64,000 nucleotides of DNA, from contig CAVNZM010000016.1 in NCBI GenBank assembly GCA_963693365.1, forward strand, positions 6,510,001 through 6,574,000, written 5' to 3'. Position numbers and translations under genes: made by a program. Source of the stretch: Amoebidium appalachense (lineage: Eukaryota > Ichthyosporea). The notes beneath the pieces are model-generated. The model made no database searches, was not told where the DNA came from, and saw nothing but the letters and a program-made list of their open reading frames with translations. Below, piece by piece: positions 58,846 to 64,000 of the stretch (position 1 is the first letter of the stretch; the number at the start of each line of letters is the position of its first letter).

Positions 58846-59980
58846 GAGTGAGAAACACGACACGAAGTATGCATACACGATAAGAAGCATGGTGCAGGAC
58901 ACATGAAAAGGCAAACATTCAAGTATGCAACATCAGCAATGCGCACAATATACGTCATAAGCAGGCCCATCCTCAGAGAGGGCCCAAGTCCTAAATTCCG
59001 CTTGAGTTTCGGGGGCGGGGGCGGGGGCCGGGGGGGAGGGGGGGGGGGGGGGGGAGAGAGAGAGAGAGGGGGGGGGGGGGGGGGGGGTGGAGGGGGAGGG
59101 GGGGGGGGGTAGAGATCCATACCTGCGTGATTCCTCCCTGACGATGTCATGCCAGCCGGCCTCCATCGAACGATCGTCTCGGTCGTTGCCATATCTGAAA
59201 CCGTACAATAATAAGCATGTGTGAAAACAAAGAGGTGCATGACAGAAAGGAGGTGCATGGATGGGAGGCAACAAGGGAGAGTCAAGAGAGAAAACGGCGG
59301 GGGGTGGTGGTGGTTGAGGGGGAGGGAGGGGAGAGGGGGGAGGGGGGAGGGGGGAGGAGGGAGGGGGGGGGGGGGGGGGGATCTCCCACTTTCCCCTCCT
59401 TCCAACAGCCGATGGGTTTTGACCTACACACACAAATACTTTAACACCCTCCTCACCGCCGTGCGTGGAGGCCTCAGGGGGCGCTACATAGACAGGGCAC
59501 ACCCCCATCTTTTATAACACTCAACCAACCATATCCTCTCCCGCAGAAACCGGTGGGAGGGGGGAGAGGGGGGGGGGAGAAGGGAAAAAAAACCAAACCC
59601 ACCTGCTCGGGTCATAGCCCGTGAGCTTTCTGATGAGTTTCCTCGTATCTAGCTCCTCCTCATCATATTCGTCATTCTCGATAAAATCGTCAAGCTCAGA
59701 CTCATCCTCGTAACTATCTCCCTCGTCCTCGTAACTGGCTTGCCTCCGCACACGCTCCTTGTCTGTGTATTTATTGATTTATTTTTAGGGTTGGTTAGTG
59801 ATTGGATAGTATAAATAGATGGCCAACAACAATCTGGAGTTGGGTAAAGGAAATATAAAACCAAGAGCCACAGAGAAGGCGCGCCCACACGTGTGTGTGT
59901 GTGTGTGTGTACACGAATTTTTGTCAATCGATTTTGTGTTTGTGCAACTGTATGGTTTGGTTGTGTGCCCATCCCAGCAG

Positions 59981-60014
<34 letters not shown>

Positions 60015-60260
60015 TCTTTAATCTTTTATTAAACGACTGGGCAACGGGCTCACACATGAACAGGACCCAACACACCAACACCATGAGTCATGCGTAGGCT
60101 CTTTGATAGAAACTGCGGGAGGCTCTAAAAGCCCCATCACTTGCGTATCCATCAACCAACGCCCCCTCCCCCCCCCCCTCCCCCCCTCCCCGCTCCCCCT
60201 CCTCCCTCTCCTACAAGCAACACACACACACAAACACACACACACACACACACCCATCCT

Positions 60261-60298
<38 letters not shown>

Positions 60299-60880
60299 CC
60301 ACCCGTGGCAGCACCCCCTCCCCCCTCCTCCCCCCCCCCCCCCCCCCCCCCCGGCCTACACACACCCACCCACCCACCCACCTCTGTTCTGTGGCCTTGC
60401 TGCCGGCCTGTTGCCCCCCTCAGGTCTCCTCTGACCACTCCCCCCACTGGCCCCTGAAGGGTGACCTGCCTTTTTTAGGTACTCCAACCTCCTCCTCTCC
60501 CTCTCCTTTTTCAACCTCTCTTCCTCCAATTTCTTCTGTTCTGCCGCCGAAAGTTTCGGCTGGGGCTTTGCAGGCGGGCCGAAATTCTTCGGTCTATCTA
60601 CTTGCCTATCTGTCGGTCTAACCGGGGCATCCGTTTTCTGCCTCTTGATATCCCCTCGGTCTCTATCTCGGTCGTCCGCTTTTCGCTTGTCTCCGCTGTC
60701 AGCAGGCCGACCCTTGTCTGTGTTCAAAACAAACAAGTGTTAGGCACGTGCCCACAGACACACTACAACCCCCCACTTAACTCGCCACACTCAGCTCACT
60801 ACCCCCCCCCCCCCCCCCCGCCCCACCCAACCCTCCCCACTCACCCGCCCACTCACCCACACACATACACAAAATGTACC

Positions 60881-60959
<79 letters not shown>

Positions 60960-61270
60960 AAAAAAAAGCAACAATAATAGAAACCTACCATGACACGGCT
61001 ACCCAGGTGTTTCCCGCCACAACACATGGTGAGCACAGACATACATACTAAAGCTCAACCCACCAATATGAACAAGTCCACACACAACTGGAAAATGGCG
61101 TTGCTAAGGCCTCACTGTTCCCTTTATTGCTTTCCGCATTGATTTCTGGAAAAAATGTAGGTCACCCCCTTTACCCGTGTTTTCCGACTAACAGATGCCG
61201 AAAGCATTTGTTTGTGGGTACACATTTCAGTGGGGTGGGTGGGTGGGTGGTGGTGGTGGTGGTGGTGGGT

Positions 61271-61317
<47 letters not shown>

Positions 61318-61544
61318 GGGGGAAGTAACCTTTGGTGCTGGGAGGGGGGGCTTTACTTGCCGGAGCTGCCTTTGCCTCTCTGTGGTGCAGACAGACACGG
61401 GGGGAAGGGGGGGGGTGGAGGGGGGGGGGGGGGGGTGGAGGGGGGAAGGGGGATGTAGTCATTAGAGGACTCAAATATGGGGGAGGAGACACCAAAAGAT
61501 AAAGAGGAGCAGGGGTCGGGATGGGGGTGGGGTGGTGTGTGTGT

Positions 61545-61598
<54 letters not shown>

Positions 61599-61906
61599 GA
61601 GAAGAGAGAGGTTACAGGACGAATAAAGAACAGGAGAGGAAAGAAACAGAGGTTAAAGAAGTGAGTAAGGAAAAAAAAAAACATTAGGAATACGGGAAAA
61701 TGGGTGTGTGGGATGGACAAGGGGAGTCTACAGGGATAGGTGAGTGGCATTGTGGGCTAGGGAAGGTTAGTATCGAATAGCAACATGAGTACATGCAAAG
61801 CATCCACCACAGGGGATGAACAGGGCGGGGGGCGGAGGAATATTTACTATATTTTATTTTATTTTATTTTATTTTATTTTTTTATTTAATGTCTTATTAT
61901 TATTAT

Positions 61907-61940
<34 letters not shown>

Positions 61941-62087
61941 CCCCACCACAGGGGATGAACAGGGCGGGGGGCGGAGGAATATTTACTATATTTTATTTTA
62001 TTTTATTTTATTTTATTTTTTTATTTAATGTCTTATTATTATTATTCCCCTCCCCCCCGCCCCCCCCTCCCCCCCCCCCCCCCCCCC

Positions 62088-62132
<45 letters not shown>

Positions 62133-62183
62133 AAATAAAAAAAAATAATAATTTTTTTCCGCGGGGGGGGGGGGGGGGGGGGG

Positions 62184-62223
<40 letters not shown>

Positions 62224-62866
62224 TTATTATTATTTTTTTTTTTTGGGGGGGGGGGGGGGGAGGGGGGGGGGGGTCAATTCTCATGCCTGGGTAGGGATAG
62301 ACATGTGAAAATGTGCACGTGCCACATGCACACACATGCACACACATGCACACACATGCACACACATGCAGCTACGCTGATTCACACCTACGTCAGTGGG
62401 CACATCCAGACACACAGTGCACATGCACGCGCACAAATTGGCGGAAAACCGGGCACAAGCAAATCAGTGAGTAATGGCTGAGGGAGACACAAACAAGGAA
62501 AGAAGAACACATACACAGTCACGTCAGTCCACACAAAAGAAAACAGTGAAAGTGTATCAGTAGCGGGACGGGGAAAGGGAGGAAGCAAGAGGGTGGTGGT
62601 GGTGGTGGTGGGGCGGGGGGGGGGGGGGGGGACAAGAGAGGAGTGAGCAAGACATGGAATCAGGGAAAAAGGGGAGACGAAAAGAAGGGATAAAGAGTAC
62701 AGGTAGCGAGATATCGGAGGGCGAGAGAGGGGGGGGGGGGGGGGGAAGAGGCGAATGGAGAAAGGACCGGATAGCCCCCGTATGTGTGCGGGTGGAGAGT
62801 CATTCTTTCGTTTCTTTCCCCCCTCTCCCCCCCCTCCCCCCTTCCCCGTCCCCCCCTTTTTTCCCC

Positions 62867-62903
<37 letters not shown>

Positions 62904-63284
62904 CTCTACATACTTTGCTTTCTTCAGCAGCTCCGAGTAGTCTGTGATCTTTGGCTTCTTTGGTGCCGTCCTCTCCTGGTCCTTCTTATCCAGTGGCCGT
63001 TTAGTTTTATCCGCGCTAGTCGATTGGCTCTTGGTTTTATCCTTGCTCGATGGTTGGCTCTTATTTTTATCCAAGCTCGATGATTGGCTCTTGTTTTTGT
63101 CCAACGGTTTTAAATCTTTGCCCTTGTCCCGGCTGTCTTTACTACTGGATGATGAAGAGACAGGTTTTCCATATTTAGAACTGTCTTTTGTTTTGTCTGT
63201 CAATCGCGAGTCTCCGTTATTTTTGGCGGGAGATGGTTTGGTGCCGGTGGGCCTGTCTCTGTCGAGCGGCCGAGAGCTGCTCAT
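57746..63284 (-). CDS. SPT2: SPT2 chromatin protein (histone chaperone), 5' end uncertain
   Basis: Exons 63284-62914, 61379-61357, 60717-60382, 59762-59603, 59194-59123 and 57857-57746 join in phase to at least 357 residues (yeast 333, human about 685). Order: Ser/Lys-rich disordered region, a [20 protein letters not shown] motif, a Lys/Arg-rich region with coiled coil ([20 protein letters not shown]). The conserved SPT2 C-terminus follows: [80 protein letters not shown], then an acidic end. Known: this domain binds H3-H4 and SPT2 assists nucleosome recycling during transcription. The first ATG at 63284 directly follows a possible acceptor (CGAGCAG), so upstream exons may lie beyond 63284 or outside the window. 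The 23-nt exon is needed to keep phase. Confidence 0.88.
58117..58447. repeat. Tandem duplication in the last SPT2 intron
   Basis: A unit of about 150 bp (GAGATACATAGCAGCAATGT to GTTGGAAAGGGCC then poly-G) occurs at 58117 and 58299. The sequence parts appear identical and the G-runs differ in length. Confidence 0.9.
58844..59011 (-). repeat. Copy of the poly-C-tailed dispersed repeat on the minus strand
   Basis: Inside the last SPT2 intron. Read on the minus strand it runs from CGAAACTCAAGC through GACTTGGGCCCTCTCTGAGG and TGATGTTGCATACTTGAATG to a C-run, which is the poly-G at 58803-58843 on the plus strand. The first hairpin is missing. Confidence 0.8.
61357..61379 (-). other. SPT2 23-nt micro-exon
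   Basis: Flanked by CACCACAG acceptor and AA|GTAAAG donor. It supplies 2 of 3 bases to the first codon and 1 of 3 to the last, adding EAKAAPA between exons that otherwise do not join in phase. It is too short to show as an open frame of its own. Confidence 0.7.
61804..62046. repeat. Tandem duplication with (TTTTA)n, SPT2 intron
   Basis: CCACCACAGGGGATGAACAG, a TTTTA array and a TTATTATTATT end occur at 61804 and 61943, separated by poly-C. 62046-62275 then runs poly-C, poly-A, poly-T, poly-G, (TTA)n and poly-G. Confidence 0.9.
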
Positions 63285-63289
63285 GCCTG

Positions 63290-63345
<56 letters not shown>

Positions 63346-63365
63346 GTGCGCGAGTAAAAAAAAGG

Positions 63366-63396
<31 letters not shown>

Positions 63397-63626
63397 TGTG
63401 TGGAGGGGGAGGTAGGGAGAGAACGGCCGGTAGAAGGAGTGCCCGGGGCGGAGGGGAGGGGGGGGGGGGGGGGGGGGGAGGGTGTGTGCGTGTCTCTCTC
63501 TGTGTGAGAGTGAGACGTGAATGGCGATTGAATGTGTCAGCGAGCAAAGCCTGAGTGACCATGATTATGATTAGGTCATACTACCACGCGTAGCTTGGGG
63601 GGTCGGTGGGGTAGGTGTGTGTGTGT

Positions 63627-63676
<50 letters not shown>

Positions 63677-64000
63677 GGGCGGCGTGAATGTGTCGTGTGT
63701 GTGTGTTTGAGGGGGGAGGGGGGAAGGGGAGGGGGGGGGGGGGGGGGTAGAATGTGACGCACACAGGCTTAAAAACGCGAACAAAAAAAATGCAGCATGG
63801 ACAGGGAAGGGGGGAAAAAAAAAAAGAAAAAAAAATAATAGAAAAAAGGAAGGAATCAGCGAGAACAGGTTGAGCAAAAAGGGAGCCGGGCTTAAAGGTA
63901 TTCAAAACCGCACAACAGATAAGCCAAATATGCAAGACACACGCATAAAAACATTAAAAAACACTAGGAAAACCCACCCTCAACAGGACAGGCGGGGGCG
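63285..64000. other. Upstream flank or first intron of SPT2
   Basis: (GT)n at 63294-63340 and 63616-63640, G-runs at 63370-63396, 63460-63478 and 63641-63675, then ordinary A-rich DNA. No further SPT2 exon or other coding frame was recognised. Conserved SPT2 N-terminal sequence should be looked for beyond 64000. Confidence 0.4.

Overview
This is eukaryotic nuclear DNA. Every confidently resolved gene except the transposon and LINE ORFs is split by GT-AG introns. The reading phases match across every junction I traced, and there is no operon structure. Introns and intergenic DNA are full of long poly-C/poly-G runs (often 20-50 bases) and long (CA)n/(GT)n tracts, which create most of the open frames (poly-Pro, poly-Gly, Thr-His and Val-Cys repeats). 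The gene set fits a unicellular opisthokont or an early-diverging fungus: RPL3, mitochondrial mL43, a proteinase K-type subtilase, SPT2, an SMP-domain protein, a possible class C GPCR tail, a THAP/P-element transposon and a LINE. I cannot name the organism from the sequence.

Layout. 1-457: last exon of a probable class C receptor (+). 3321-3542: small SMP-domain protein (-). 5.9-6.4 kb: an unrecognised exon. 7227-14220: a five-exon gene (+) for a 498-residue PDZ protein I do not recognise. 15856-18387: RPL3 (-, six exons, 401 aa), head-to-head with MRPL43/mL43 (18909-21377, +, three exons, 136 aa). 21.4-30.1 kb: repeat-dominated, with a dispersed structured repeat and a 1.2 kb duplicated block. 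30128-34370: secreted subtilase (-, six exons, 383 aa). 34.4-41.1 kb: little coding evidence. 41166-42375: an unrecognised Ser/Asn-rich gene (-) whose frame is interrupted. 45962-51427: complete P-element-like DNA transposon with 34-bp perfect terminal inverted repeats and a 1177-residue THAP transposase. 53.2-55.3 kb: 5'-truncated LINE. 57746-63284 (and probably beyond): SPT2 histone chaperone gene (-), six exons seen, including a 23-nt micro-exon.

The genes do not form one pathway. The functional pairing worth noting is RPL3 and mL43, a cytosolic and a mitochondrial large-subunit ribosomal protein, which diverge from one 521-bp region. The most unusual non-coding signal is a dispersed repeat family ending in poly-C. 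Its copies keep the same predicted hairpins through paired substitutions. The THAP transposon looks intact.
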